NCBI RefSeq assembly: GCF_017114945.1
Contig: NZ_JABXKQ010000164.1
Span: 1 to 64,000, forward strand
Source: Nostoc sp. JL34
GTDB taxonomy: Bacteria; Cyanobacteriota; Cyanobacteriia; Cyanobacteriales; Nostocaceae
Direction of reading: 5' to 3'
Length of the DNA stretch: 64,000 bases
In this document: piece after piece, positions 47,547-58,300 of the stretch
Position numbering within the stretch: position 1 is the first letter of the stretch
Layout: each line of letters begins with the position of its first letter
Notes under the pieces: model-generated
Told to the model about the DNA's origin: nothing
Database searches by the model: none
The model's input: only the letters and a program-made list of their open reading frames with translations
Made by a program: the position numbers and the translations under genes

Positions 47547-48905
47547 ATGTCATTAGAAACAGAAACACTACAGGCGACACCACCAACTTCTACTTTTGAG
47601 AAACTTGAGGATAAGCAAGAATTTAACTGGAGGCAATGCTGGTATCCCGTCACCTTTGTACAAGACTTGCCTGCTAACCGCCTTCATAGCTTTTCCTTGT
47701 ACGATGAACCTTTGGTTTTGTTCAAAAACAAAGATGGACAATTTATCTGTTTAGCAGATCGTTGTCCTCACCGTACAGCCAAACTTTCTGAAGGACAAAT
47801 TATTGACGGCAAAATTGAGTGCTTATATCACGGTTGGCAGTTTGGCAGTGATGGCCAATGTCTGCACATTCCCCAATTACCAACAGATGCAAAAATTCCA
47901 GTCAATGCTTGCGTGCCATCCTTTAAAGTTGTGGAACGTCAAGGCATGATTTGGGTATGGGCTGGCGAAAAAGAAACTGCTGTTCATGAAATTATTCCAA
48001 TTTTGCCAGATTTAGATAAGTCAGGATTTGTGTGTGCAGACTTTATATTGGATCTGCCTTATGACCAAACATATCTAGTCGAAAATGTTATCGATCCTGC
48101 TCATGTTGCTATTAGCCATAATGGCACTAGAGGGGGTGGTAATCGGAAAAATGCCCAACCGCTAGAAATGGAAGTGCTAGAGAATTCGGTTCAGGGGGTT
48201 AAAGGCAGGTGGCGGGGAGCTAACAATTCAAATGAAGCCTGGAAGTATGTTGATTTTGTTGCTCCAAGTCTTGTACTGAACACTGCTTATATTGAAAAAA
48301 AAGATTGGACATTTGGACTAGCTTTGTATTCAATTCCTTTAGGTAAAGGGCGATGCCGTCTTTTAGCTAGAGGTTATCGTAATTTCATGACTTGGGGAGT
48401 CAAGCTGAGGCCGCGCTGGCTCGATCACTTAAATACGAACAAAATATTAGAGCAGGATTTGCCTCTGATTGCGGGACAACAGGCAGAAATTGAGCGCTTG
48501 GGAAGAAGTCTCAAAGAATTATATTTGCCGCTGAAAACATCTGACACATTAGTAATTGAGTACCGCAAGTGGCTAGATAAATTTGGGTCATCTTTGCCTT
48601 TTTATCAAGGTTATTCCACATGGAAAAATGTTGATAATGGCGAGTTGAATTCAAAGCCAGTTTTGCTAGACAGATTTTCGCGACACACACTTATTTGCAA
48701 TTCTTGCAATCAGGCTTATCAAGTGACAAATAGGGTCAAGCAAGGTTGTATCGGGGTAGCGATCGCTCTAGCTGCTGTAGCGATACTTGCAGATGATTCT
48801 AGAATCAGAATAGCAGCAATATCAGTTTTCATAGCAGCAATTGTCATGTCTGTTATGGCTCATACACTTAAAACTCGCTTTGAGCATTCCTACACTCGTC
48901 ACTAA
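47547..48905 (+). CDS. PAO-like Rieske [2Fe-2S] non-heme iron oxygenase
   Basis: This 452-residue protein has the Rieske motif CPH...CLYH (in ADRCPHRTAKLSEGQ and IECLYHGWQF) and a non-heme iron site in ENVIDPAHVAISH. C-terminal features are CNSC (a CxxC pair) and a hydrophobic segment (about 398-432), matching the pheophorbide a oxygenase/Tic55/PTC52 group that is membrane bound. These enzymes oxidise tetrapyrroles or related substrates using ferredoxin-derived electrons. The substrate cannot be fixed from the sequence. The gene is monocistronic. Confidence 0.9.
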   Translation: MSLETETLQATPPTSTFEKLEDKQEFNWRQCWYPVTFVQDLPANRLHSFSLYDEPLVLFKNKDGQFICLADRCPHRTAKLSEGQIIDGKIECLYHGWQFGSDGQCLHIPQLPTDAKIPVNACVPSFKVVERQGMIWVWAGEKETAVHEIIPILPDLDKSGFVCADFILDLPYDQTYLVENVIDPAHVAISHNGTRGGGNRKNAQPLEMEVLENSVQGVKGRWRGANNSNEAWKYVDFVAPSLVLNTAYIEKKDWTFGLALYSIPLGKGRCRLLARGYRNFMTWGVKLRPRWLDHLNTNKILEQDLPLIAGQQAEIERLGRSLKELYLPLKTSDTLVIEYRKWLDKFGSSLPFYQGYSTWKNVDNGELNSKPVLLDRFSRHTLICNSCNQAYQVTNRVKQGCIGVAIALAAVAILADDSRIRIAAISVFIAAIVMSVMAHTLKTRFEHSYTRH

Positions 48906-49077
48906 AATAGGGACTGGGGATTGAGGACTGGAATCGGAATTCTTCCCAATACTTAATCCCTAATCCCAAATCTTAGTCATGATGAAGTTATCAACTCTGC
49001 GCTAAACTAAAAATATTGGGATAAAAATCTCTGGCAGTAAGTTCAATAGACCACTAATCTTTACCACTGCGGCGATC

Positions 49078-49416
49078 ATGTCTCAAGAGCATAACGAATC
49101 ACTCCAAATTCAGGAAATCACCAAACTCAAACCGAAACACTTTGCTGATTTAGTCAGATCAGCACAATTGGTTTTCGATCCCACAGCCGGAGTTTCGGGA
49201 AGAAGTATCACAGTTGACTGGGAACAATTCGGAATTCCCCGTGATGTGGCGGACAATCTCAAATTACTTGGTCAGCAGTACCAATATGCATCTCCTCACA
49301 TCCCTGTTGAAGACATTTGGAGTAAATTAACTCCAGAAACTCGTATTTGGTTCGTTGAAAATAAAGATAGGTTGTGGCAGCTTGAAGAAGCTTTCCCAGC
49401 CCTTGACGAAGATTAA
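49078..49416 (+). CDS. Small conserved cyanobacterial protein of unknown function
   Basis: This 112-residue, acidic, soluble protein shows no membrane segment or motif I recognise. The middle (GVSGRSITVDWEQFGIPRDV) looks like a mixed alpha/beta element and the C-terminus is rich in Trp and acidic residues (WFVENKDRLWQLEEAFPALDED). It is followed by a good terminator at 49453 and a perfect palindrome at 49542, so it is a stand-alone transcript. Function is not inferred. Confidence 0.7.
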   Translation: MSQEHNESLQIQEITKLKPKHFADLVRSAQLVFDPTAGVSGRSITVDWEQFGIPRDVADNLKLLGQQYQYASPHIPVEDIWSKLTPETRIWFVENKDRLWQLEEAFPALDED

Positions 49417-49452
49417 ACGGCTGAACCATTGAAAAGAATACTAATTATTTGT

Positions 49453-49489
49453 AGGGGTACAACGGCAGTTGTACCCCTATCCTCTTTCT
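49453..49489 (+). terminator. Terminator after the 112-residue gene
   Basis: AGGGGTACAAC (49453-49463) and GTTGTACCCCT (49468-49478) make a perfect 11-bp stem with a GGCA loop; the following ATCCTCTTT is T rich. Confidence 0.8.
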
Positions 49490-49541
49490 ATAAGCCAATA
49501 CGCTTGGCTTTGTGGGGAGTACCCCGGAGGTTTAGATGGAA

Positions 49542-49571
49542 TATGGGCGCACAGCTAGCTGTGCGCCCATA
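49542..49571. repeat. Perfect 30-bp palindrome
   Basis: TATGGGCGCACAGCT is followed directly by its exact reverse complement AGCTGTGCGCCCATA, with no loop. It lies between convergent transcription units, about 75 bases before the stop of the RTX gene. Confidence 0.95.
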
Positions 49572-49644
49572 CCTGTGTAACTGATTCAAATAATAATCGT
49601 TACAATTCCCTCCCACACCTTGCAAGCAAGTGAACGAGTAATTG

Positions 49645-51885
49645 TCATCCTAGATTAGTGAAATCCCACAGACCAAGGGTATTGGCTTCTACTCCAATGA
49701 GTGTAGCTAAGACTTCACCATCCTGTTTTCTGATTAGAGTATCACTGGTATTAGTACCAATGCCTTGAGTAATGGTGATCTGTTCAAAGGTCAGACCATT
49801 CAATAATCCCAGATAATCGCTACCGACTGTAAAGTTGAAAATTGTGTCACTTCCAGACTCGCTTGCCAGCACAAACAGATCACGACCGCTGCCGCCGTAT
49901 AATGTATCTTCACCTGTTCCACCATTCAGGATGTTGTCCCCGCCACCTGTAAGATAGTCGTTACCACCCCTGTTGTAGATTGGCTCCAAGAGATAATTAT
50001 CTCCGTCTTGCTGCGGGATATCGGCGTAAAGCAGATCGTTGCCAGCACCACCCTCTAGTGAGTTGTTACCAGCACCACCGTAGAGCTGGTCGTCACCGTC
50101 ATTACCAAAAAGATAATCATCTCCGTCCTGCCCTTTCAGGATATCGGCATCGTCGCCACCCTGAAGATTGTCATTACCACTGCCTCCAGTAAGAGTGTCA
50201 TTACCTTCTTGACCAAAGAGTTGGTCGTCACCGTCGCCGCCTATGAGTTGGTCATCACCCAATCCACCCTCTAGGTAGTCATTATCAGCGCCACCATCAA
50301 GACTGTCGTTACCGCCACCGCCATAGAGTTGGTCGTTGCCTAATCCAGCTAGAAGTTGGTCATTGCCTAACCCACCATCTAGGTAGTCATCGCCAGTACC
50401 TGCATCAAGAACGTCGTTTCCTTCTTGAGCAGAGAGTAGATCGTTGCCATCGCCTCCCAAGAGATTGTCATCTCCGACTCCACCATATAAGTTGTCATTA
50501 TCAGTACCGCCATTGAGGGTGTCGCTACCGTCTTGACCGTAGAGGAAATCATTACCGTTGCCTCCGGTCAGTTGGTCATTGCCGTTTCCACTTTCAAGAT
50601 AATCATTGCCAATACTGCCATCAAGGGTGTCATCACCGTCCCGACCATATAGTTGGTCATTGCCGTCGCCACCATCTAATTGATCAGCGCCAGAGCCACC
50701 ATCTAAGTAGTCATTGCCAGCCTGCCCTAGGAGCTTATCAGCATCATCGCCCCCATAGAGAAAGTCCTCGCCGATGCCGCCATCGAGGTAGTCACGCCCT
50801 TGCTGTCCGAGGAGTTGGTCATCACCCGTTCCCCCTTCAAGACGGTCATCATCATTGCCGCCATCAAGATAGTCCTGACCTGCTTGACCGTAAAGGCGAT
50901 CGCTACCATCTCTACCGTAGAGATAGTCATCCTCTGAGCCGCCATCCAGGAAGTCAGCGCCAATGCCACCATCTAGGATATCGTAGCCTTGCTGACCGTA
51001 GAGGCGATCGTTACCTTCGTTGCCGTTGAGTTCGTCATTGTCTAACCCGCCATCAAGGTAGTCATCGCCAGTATTGCCGTTAAGTAAGTCATCACCTTGT
51101 TGACCGTAAAGGCGATCGCTACTTTCGTTGCCATTGAGTAGGTCATCGCCCAATCCACCATCGAGGTAGTCATCACCCGCTTGCCCTAAAAGGGTATCTA
51201 TACCAGTACCTCCGTAGAGAGCGTCATTTCCCGCTCCACCTTCGAGGTTGTCATCACCAGCTTGACCGTAAAGTTGATCATTACCGTCGTTGCCATAAAG
51301 TAGGTCGTTATTGTCACCCCCATCTACGAGGTCATTACCTAACCCGCCACTTAAGGTGTCTTCACCGACTTGACCGTAGAGGCGATCGTTACCGTCGTCA
51401 CCATTGAGTTGGTCATTACCTTCACCCCCATCCAGCAGGTCATTACCCAACCCGCCATTTAGGGTGTCTTTATCGGCCTGACCATAAAGTTGATCATCTC
51501 CGTCTCCTCCAGTAAGGTAGTCCTCGCCGATGCCACCATCAAGGAGGTCATCGCCTGTGCCACCTTGGAGGTAGTCATCGCCTTCCTGACCATAAAGTTG
51601 GTCGTTGCCATCGCTGCCATAAAGTTGGTCATCGCCTGTGCCACCTTCGAGATAGTCATTACCAGCATCGCCATTTAAGGTGTCGCTGCCGTCTTGACCG
51701 TAGAGTTGATCGTTGCCGTCTCCTCCATTCAGGTTGTCATTGCCAGCTTCACCTTTGAGGAGGTCTTCATCAGCTTGACCATATAGGTTGTCGTTACCGT
51801 CTCCACCGTAAAGGCGATCGCTTCCTGTGCCGCCATCAAGCAAATCGTTGCCTGCTTCACCGTAGATTAGGTCATTGCCACCCAA
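49645..51885 (-). CDS. RTX calcium-binding repeat protein, C-terminal part
   Basis: This stretch of about 746 residues is almost entirely nonapeptide RTX repeats (GGxGNDxLxG) that bind calcium and form beta-rolls. It ends in a non-repeat cap (GRDLFVLASESGSDTIFNF through LWDFTNLG), the type I secretion end seen in RTX proteins. The same frame is open upstream to 52080 and there reads as typical pre-repeat sequence (ATRVSVSLTTGTGW, IENLEGSEFEDLLIGDAGN), which continues the gene at 52013-54559 after a frameshift. So this is probably the back half of one larger gene. TTG 51885 is only the first start-like codon, not a convincing start. Confidence 0.85.
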   Translation of the reverse strand: MGGNDLIYGEAGNDLLDGGTGSDRLYGGDGNDNLYGQADEDLLKGEAGNDNLNGGDGNDQLYGQDGSDTLNGDAGNDYLEGGTGDDQLYGSDGNDQLYGQEGDDYLQGGTGDDLLDGGIGEDYLTGGDGDDQLYGQADKDTLNGGLGNDLLDGGEGNDQLNGDDGNDRLYGQVGEDTLSGGLGNDLVDGGDNNDLLYGNDGNDQLYGQAGDDNLEGGAGNDALYGGTGIDTLLGQAGDDYLDGGLGDDLLNGNESSDRLYGQQGDDLLNGNTGDDYLDGGLDNDELNGNEGNDRLYGQQGYDILDGGIGADFLDGGSEDDYLYGRDGSDRLYGQAGQDYLDGGNDDDRLEGGTGDDQLLGQQGRDYLDGGIGEDFLYGGDDADKLLGQAGNDYLDGGSGADQLDGGDGNDQLYGRDGDDTLDGSIGNDYLESGNGNDQLTGGNGNDFLYGQDGSDTLNGGTDNDNLYGGVGDDNLLGGDGNDLLSAQEGNDVLDAGTGDDYLDGGLGNDQLLAGLGNDQLYGGGGNDSLDGGADNDYLEGGLGDDQLIGGDGDDQLFGQEGNDTLTGGSGNDNLQGGDDADILKGQDGDDYLFGNDGDDQLYGGAGNNSLEGGAGNDLLYADIPQQDGDNYLLEPIYNRGGNDYLTGGGDNILNGGTGEDTLYGGSGRDLFVLASESGSDTIFNFTVGSDYLGLLNGLTFEQITITQGIGTNTSDTLIRKQDGEVLATLIGVEANTLGLWDFTNLG

Positions 51886-52012
51886 GCCGCTGATGATATT
51901 GTTGCCAGCGTCACCGATGAGTAAATCTTCAAATTCTGAACCTTCTAGATTTTCGATGGCTTCGAGGCGATCGCCTTTGGCATCTCCAGCCCAACCAGTA
52001 CCCGTTGTCAGA

Positions 52013-54559
52013 CTAACAGATACACGCGTCGCAGAGGTGAAATAGGAGGCCGTATAGACTATCAGCCTCAGCCCCGCCCACTAGCTCGTCATCGCCAGCA
52101 TTACCATTAAGAATGTCACTCCCGCTTTCACCGAAGAGGTTATCATTCCCTGCACCGCCATAAAGACGGTCATTGTCTATACCTCCGTAGAGGCGATCGC
52201 TGTTGTCACCACCTTCTAGCTCATCATTGCCAGCATCACCTTTGAGGATGTCATTCCCGTCTTCGCCGAAGAGTTTGTCATTCCCCTCATCGCCATTGAG
52301 AGTGTCATTGTCTATACCTCCGTATAGAGTGTCAGTATCATCGCCACCTCTTAGTTCGTCATCGCCAGCATCACCTTTGAGGAGGTCATTCCCAGTTTCA
52401 CCGAAGAGTTTGTCATTCCCCTCATCGCCATTGAGAGTGTCATTGTCTATACCTCCGTATAGAGTGTCAGTATCATCGCCACCTCTTAGTTCGTCATCGC
52501 CAGCATCACCTTTGAGGAGGTCATTCCCAGCTTCACCGAAGAGTTTGTCATTCCCTGCATCGCCATTGAGAGTGTCATTGTCTGTACCCCCGTAGAGTTG
52601 GTCAATGCCAGCACCACCTCTTAGTTCGTCATCGCCAGCATCACCTTTGAGGAGATCATTCCCGTCTTCACTGAAGAGTTTGTCATTCCCTGTACCGCCT
52701 TCGAGAGTGTCATTCCCTGTACCACCTTTGAGAACGTCATTACCGCCTTCGCCGTAGAGAAAATCTCTACCTCCGTTTCCAGAAACGAAATCGTCCCCAG
52801 CCCCCGCCCGAATGTCATCGCCTGCGTCAGTACCCTCTAGCACATCTGCTCCGGCACCTGTTTGTACCGATATGGCTCCAGTAAGAGGATCGCGAAAAAT
52901 GGGGCTACTAGGCCTATTAGGAATTGATGGTTGACTAGGAGTACCTCCATCGGTTAGGGCAAAGGGATTCAGAGCTGAAAGGTCACCTTGAGCGAGTCGT
53001 TCCTTTCTCTCTTTTAAAACTTGTGCCGCACTCTTAAGAATCTCTCCACCATCGTTAATGAGAGCACCCCCTGCATTAAAAAGCCCCTCTGCATTGCGGA
53101 TTGCGAAGAACTCCCCTGCGCGGAAGATATTGGTAGACAGTACTTTACCCGCTGCATCAAACAGTTCATCAGTAACTTCTTGCGCTGCTGAACCAGCAAG
53201 CTTTGTGATCCGTCGGGTAGTTCTCCCTAAATCATTAAATTGCTCTCGAGTAAAATCACCAGCACTGTTGAATATTTCTTTAGCAATACGTACCCCATCT
53301 TTAAACTCTTCTCTAATAAAATCGCCAGCACTGTTAAATGTTTCCCTTACTGCTTTTCCAACTCCTCTTATTAAATCTCCGGCCTCATTCAGAATTGCCG
53401 CAACCAATCCATCATTTAGGGATAAGCTTTGCTTAATATACCCGATCAGTTTGTCAACTTCTGGTGGGGGAAACTCCCCTAATTCAAGTTTGGGTAAGTT
53501 AAATCTTAGATCTTCTGTAAGATTAACACCTAAAACCCTAACCTCACCTGCTAAACTTGCACCGATACTTAAATCAGGCCTTTCAAAGATGTGATCGAAA
53601 CCATTGATTTCACTTAATCGTAAACCATCCTTTTTTGGATCGTTAAGGTTAAATGTAAGCCCTGGCGTAACAGTCAATGTTGAAGCAATAGTTGCAACAG
53701 ATATAGTAATAGCAGGACCGACTGTAATATCACCAGAAAGTCTAGTTTGAGTGTCAGGAATAATGAAGAAGCCATCGGAAAAAGATCCGCCATTTTCTAG
53801 CGCGAATGTATCAAAACCAAATCCGGTTTTAATGCCTACGCTAAAACCTAAATCAGCAGTTATTCCTAATGGCCCAACAATAGGAACATCAATAGGAGGT
53901 AGGTCAGAATTTAGCTCTAGCTCAGGTGGTGTATAGGTGAATAAATCCAGTGGTTTATCACTCTGCAAAATTGCAAACACAGTGTCTCTTGGATTGTCAA
54001 GCAGAGGACTACTAAATGTATTAGGGAGTCCTGAAACAGGAATATGAGGATTAGGAATATCCTTAGAAAGGGGCAGAGGATCAAATACACCCTGAGGAGT
54101 TATTTTAAATTGGCCAAGATCGATGTCCCCATCAGAATGGATTTGATTAAGGAACTGGGTAATTTTACTAATGTCATCAATTACTCCAATGTTAACGGGG
54201 TTTCCACTATATTTTCCAGCGAATGCAATTAAATCGAGAACACTGATCGAACTGTGATCTGAGTCTTGGTCTAGAGAAAGATTACCAATTTTCGCATTGA
54301 CAGCTTGTGGGATGTCAGAAAGTATAGGAATTTCTGTTGTTAGAAGCTTGATAACAGGATCTAACTGCTTAAACACCGATTGAATTGAGCTAAGATTCTT
54401 TTCGAGGAAATTATTGTAGAAGTTGTTGAGATCTAGACTTATGGAAAACAAGATGTTCCCGGCTGCATCAGTCGTTTTTGTTGTGGTAATGCCGAGCGGT
54501 TCCCTTAATTGCTGTAGTTCTTTGAGAATCTCTGTAACTACGGTCGCTTGAGTTGCCAT
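52013..54559 (-). CDS. RTX repeat protein, N-terminal part, truncated by frameshift
   Basis: This 848-residue product has an N-terminal non-repeat region (about 1-570) with no recognised domain. Within it is an amphipathic segment (about 385-470) made of repeated units (ILNEAGDLIR, TFNSAGDFIR, IFNSAGDFTR, LFDAAGKVLS). From about 570 come RTX nonapeptides (GGDDTDTLYGGIDNDTLNGD). The frame ends in an atypical LLFHLCDACIC tail. Continuing in the +1 frame at about 52050-52063 restores RTX-like sequence, so the stop is probably a frameshift. It would be an exported calcium-binding surface protein of about 1630 residues. ATG 54559 begins MATQATVVTEIL. Confidence 0.85.
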   Translation of the reverse strand: MATQATVVTEILKELQQLREPLGITTTKTTDAAGNILFSISLDLNNFYNNFLEKNLSSIQSVFKQLDPVIKLLTTEIPILSDIPQAVNAKIGNLSLDQDSDHSSISVLDLIAFAGKYSGNPVNIGVIDDISKITQFLNQIHSDGDIDLGQFKITPQGVFDPLPLSKDIPNPHIPVSGLPNTFSSPLLDNPRDTVFAILQSDKPLDLFTYTPPELELNSDLPPIDVPIVGPLGITADLGFSVGIKTGFGFDTFALENGGSFSDGFFIIPDTQTRLSGDITVGPAITISVATIASTLTVTPGLTFNLNDPKKDGLRLSEINGFDHIFERPDLSIGASLAGEVRVLGVNLTEDLRFNLPKLELGEFPPPEVDKLIGYIKQSLSLNDGLVAAILNEAGDLIRGVGKAVRETFNSAGDFIREEFKDGVRIAKEIFNSAGDFTREQFNDLGRTTRRITKLAGSAAQEVTDELFDAAGKVLSTNIFRAGEFFAIRNAEGLFNAGGALINDGGEILKSAAQVLKERKERLAQGDLSALNPFALTDGGTPSQPSIPNRPSSPIFRDPLTGAISVQTGAGADVLEGTDAGDDIRAGAGDDFVSGNGGRDFLYGEGGNDVLKGGTGNDTLEGGTGNDKLFSEDGNDLLKGDAGDDELRGGAGIDQLYGGTDNDTLNGDAGNDKLFGEAGNDLLKGDAGDDELRGGDDTDTLYGGIDNDTLNGDEGNDKLFGETGNDLLKGDAGDDELRGGDDTDTLYGGIDNDTLNGDEGNDKLFGEDGNDILKGDAGNDELEGGDNSDRLYGGIDNDRLYGGAGNDNLFGESGSDILNGNAGDDELVGGAEADSLYGLLFHLCDACIC
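52050..52063 (-). other. Probable frameshift joining the two RTX frames
   Basis: Upstream frame ADSLYG switches to TASYFTSATRVSVSLTTG in the +1 frame here. The second frame has no start and is closed by a stop at 52081-52083 on its own. Loss of one or two bases (or a few codons plus one) explains the break. Confidence 0.8.
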
Positions 54560-55379
54560 GTTTTCTCTTACTCCTAATTATTTTATCTAGATGACTTTTA
54601 CGTTTGAAGGGTATCTACTAGAAAAGGGCTAACAATGTATTGCTTATAGCTTTTTTGCAAAATTGCTCCAAGCTACACAACTGCGATCGCAACTTTTCTG
54701 TACTTTCTTGATCTACAGATCGCACCCCTCCCAAACCCCGATAACTTAAGTGCGATCGCATCGCATCCAAATTTCAAACCATTAGTCAGAAAAAGACAGC
54801 GAACGAATCAGCATCGTCGCTCACAACTGCTATGGCTCAACTAGATGAAAAATTTATCTCACTCGAAAATTTTCAGTATTGGGATAAACACTTTACCTGT
54901 GTTTAATCATTGGGCAGATTCCAGTACTACAACTGAATCACATCAATACTCTACAATCTTGTATAAAATTTTATGGTGAGAAAAGGTCGGGAAAATGTCG
55001 GATTTTTTGGTAAATTTACGTAAACCTTCTGGAAAAAATCAAGTTTATGGTGCGAATATCCTAGTTAACCTGGTATTACTACGTAAATACATTGATGGTT
55101 GAAAAAGCGATACCTTCTGGTGAATCTGCTACGTCTAGCTTGCTTCTCCATCGAAATATGGTGTGCCAACACACTGAAAAACTAGTCAGCAGTGAAACGA
55201 TCGCTTGATGGTAGTAGTGCGATCGCAATTTTGATTTTTAGCAATCAGCTTCGGACTTATTTGCCAAAATCACCGAGACTATAGCGATCGCTCTTTTTGG
55301 CAGATTTAGGTAAACTTTATGAAAAACATCAAGTTTATAGTGGGAATATTGTAGTTAACCTGTATTACTACGTAAATAA
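54560..55379. other. Intergenic region with a decayed duplicate of the next gene's 5' end
   Basis: Apart from the RTX and STAND gene promoters, the segment 55008-55118 repeats 55292-55398: both contain TGGTAAATTTACGTAAAC-like sequence, the ATCAAGTTTATxGTGxGAATATxxTAGTTAACC block, TATTACTACGTAAATA, and a start followed by GTTGAA(A/G)AAGCGAT. The upstream copy continues only about 37 codons (MVEKAIPSGESATSSLLLHR...) before a stop. No other gene is supported. Confidence 0.75.
55008..55118 (+). pseudogene. Remnant of a duplicated 5' end of the STAND/WD40 gene
   Basis: See the repeat to 55292-55398. The duplicate keeps the promoter-proximal block and the first codons (M-VEKAI against MTVEEAI) and then diverges to a short frame that stops near 55208. 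It is most simply a vestige of a tandem duplication whose second half was lost. Confidence 0.6.
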
Positions 55380-58300
55380 ATGACGGTTGAAGAAGCGATC
55401 GCACTCGTTGAGCAATTATTGGAGCGAGGAAGCTTAACAAAAGTGCAAAAGATGGTATTTCGCTACGCCTGGGAAGGGAAAACTTACCTAGAAATGGCGC
55501 GAGAAGTCAGATACGATCACGGACACATCAAAGACGTTGGTTCGCAACTATGGCGATCGCTCTCTCAAGCTTTAAATGAAAAAGTTACCAAGAATAATCT
55601 GCACGGAGTCCTGAAGCGAGCCACACAGCAGCAGAATGGCGTAAACATCTCCCCAAGATTAAACCTCAAACCCTTCACCGATCGCATCGATTGGGGAGAA
55701 GCGATCGACGTTTCCCGTTTTTATGGACGTACCACTGAATTAGAAACCTTGAGCCAATGGATTGTAGGCGATCGCACTCGTCTAATCACCTTACAAGGAA
55801 TGGGTGGTATTGGTAAAACCGCACTTGCAGTTAAGGTTGCAGAAAATAACCAAGATGCATTTGAATATATTTTTTGGCGTTCTCTACGCAATGCACCGCC
55901 TATACAGAATTTATTATTAGACCTAATTAAATTTTTATCTAATCAGCAGGAAACAAATTTCCTCAACACCAATGAAGCACAACTAGCGTTATTAATGAAA
56001 TATTTAAGTTCGTCGCGGTGTTTGCTGATTTTGGATAACGTTGAAACAATTCTTGTTGGTGGTGTAACTGCTGGAAATTATCGAGAAGGATATGAAAGTT
56101 ACGGACAGCTATTTCGGTGTATTGCCGAAATATCCCATCAAAGCTGCTTATTACTAACTAGCCGCGAGAAACCGAAAGGTTTAGGATTGCAAGAAGGGGA
56201 AAATTTACCCATTCGTTCTCTACAAGTTACAGGCTTAAGCGAATTAGAAATCCACAAAATTTTTATAGATAAAGGTTTTTCGGCTTCGCCAGAACAGGAG
56301 CAATTACTAACCGCACGTTATAGCGGTAATCCATTAGCTTTAAAGATAGTTGCAAATACAACCCAAGAATTGTTTGCTGGAAAGTTGCGGCAATTTTTAG
56401 ACTGTGATACCGCTGTTTTTGGCGATATTTGGGAACTTTTAGACCAGCAATGTCAACGTTTATCTATTTTAGAAAAGCAGGTTATGTGCTGGTTAGCAAT
56501 TAATCGAGAAGCAGTTTCTCTAGCTGAATTACAAGAAGACATCGTACCACATATTTCGACACGAGAACTCATTGAATCACTAGAGTCTTTAAAAAGAAGG
56601 TCACTAATTGAAACTAGTCATCATTTTATTAACCATAACGTAAATTTTACCCAACAACCTGTTGTCATGGAATACATGACAGAAAAATTAGTTACGGTGG
56701 TATTTAATGAAATTACCACAGGGATAATTTCGATTTTTAATTCTTATGCCCTAATTAAAGCTACTGCTAAAGATTATGTTCGAGACTCACAATTTTGTTT
56801 GTTATTAAAGCCATTAATTGATAAATTAGTGGCGCATTTTGGAAATAAAAAGAAACTAGAAAATTATCTTTATCAATTTATTCCGAATTTACAAAATCAC
56901 CCCTCAATTCAACCTGGGTATGCTGGCGGAAATCTTTTAAATATACTCTGCCATATCTCAGCAAATTTAAAAAATGCCGATTTTTCCAACCTTACTGTTT
57001 GGCAGGCATATCTGAAAAATATTAATTTCAATCGGATTAACTTCCAAAACGCTGATTTATCAAAGTCGGTCTTTACCGAAACCTTTGACAGTATTTTGGC
57101 ACTGGCATTTAGTCCAGATGGAAAAATTTTAGCTACTGGTGGCGCTGCGGGTGAGGTGCAATTATGGCAAGTAGTTGACGGAAAACCACTTTCGAGATGG
57201 AAAGCACATTCCCCTTGGATTATTTCACTGGCTTTTAGTCCCAATGGTCAAATAATAGCTACTGGTAGCGACGATCAAAGTGTAAAGCTATGGGATGCTA
57301 ACACAGGCATTTGCCTGAAAACAATTCAAGGACATACAAGTTGGGTATTTGATGTAGTCTTCAGTCCAGATAGCCAAACACTTGCCAGCGTTAGTGATGA
57401 ATACACTGTTAAATTATGGGATGTCTATAATGGTCAACTCTTAAGAACTTTTACAGGACACAGCACCCAACCTTACTCAATCGCCTTTAGTCCTGACGGT
57501 CAAATGCTAGTTAGTAGTGCCAATGACAGCACTATCAGGTTATGGAGTGTACCTACAGGTGAGTTACTCCAAACTTTCCCAGGACAAAGTAATTTTGTAC
57601 AGGCTGTTGCTTTTAGTCCTGATGGAACAACTCTTGCGAGTGTGGGCGATGACTATATTATCCAGTTATGGAATGTGAGAACAGGCGAACTACTCAATAC
57701 CTTCATACAGGGACACGTTTCTTTTGTACAATCAATCGCCTTTAGTCCTGATGGTCAAACCCTTGTCAGTGCTAGTCATGACAAAACTATCAAGTTGTGG
57801 GATGTGGCTGCGGGTATCTGTAAGAAAATTTTACAAGGACACACTAGCCAAGTTTGGGCAATTGCTTTTAATCCTGATGGGCAAATAATTGCTAGCAGCA
57901 GCCAAGACCACACTGTTAAGCTATGGAATACTGCCACTGGGCAATGTGTAAGAACTTTCAAAGGATACACTAACGCCTTTCGATTAATTGCCTTTAGTCC
58001 TGACGGGAAAACCTTGGTAAGCGGTAGCGGTGACTGTCAGGTGCGATTGTGGGATATTCGGACAGGTGCATGTATAAAAACCTTGTCAGGACATACCAGT
58101 TTAGTTGTATCGGTTGCCTTTAGTCCCAATGGTAAAACCTTAGCAAGTGGCAGTACCGTAGTTAAGTTATGGGACGCTAGCACAGGTGAATGTCTAAAAA
58201 CTTTGCACGGACATAGTAATTGGGTTTGGTCGGTGAATTTTAGTCCTGATGGCAAAACTTTATTGACTGGTAGCGCTGATCGAACTTTAAAATTGTGGAA

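Noticed and set aside
49980-52595. Open frames on the opposite strand and other frames across the RTX repeats (for example 49980-50192, 50727-50972, 52203-52595)
   Set aside because: They are shadows of highly repetitive coding DNA with biased codons, and have no start context or protein-like features.
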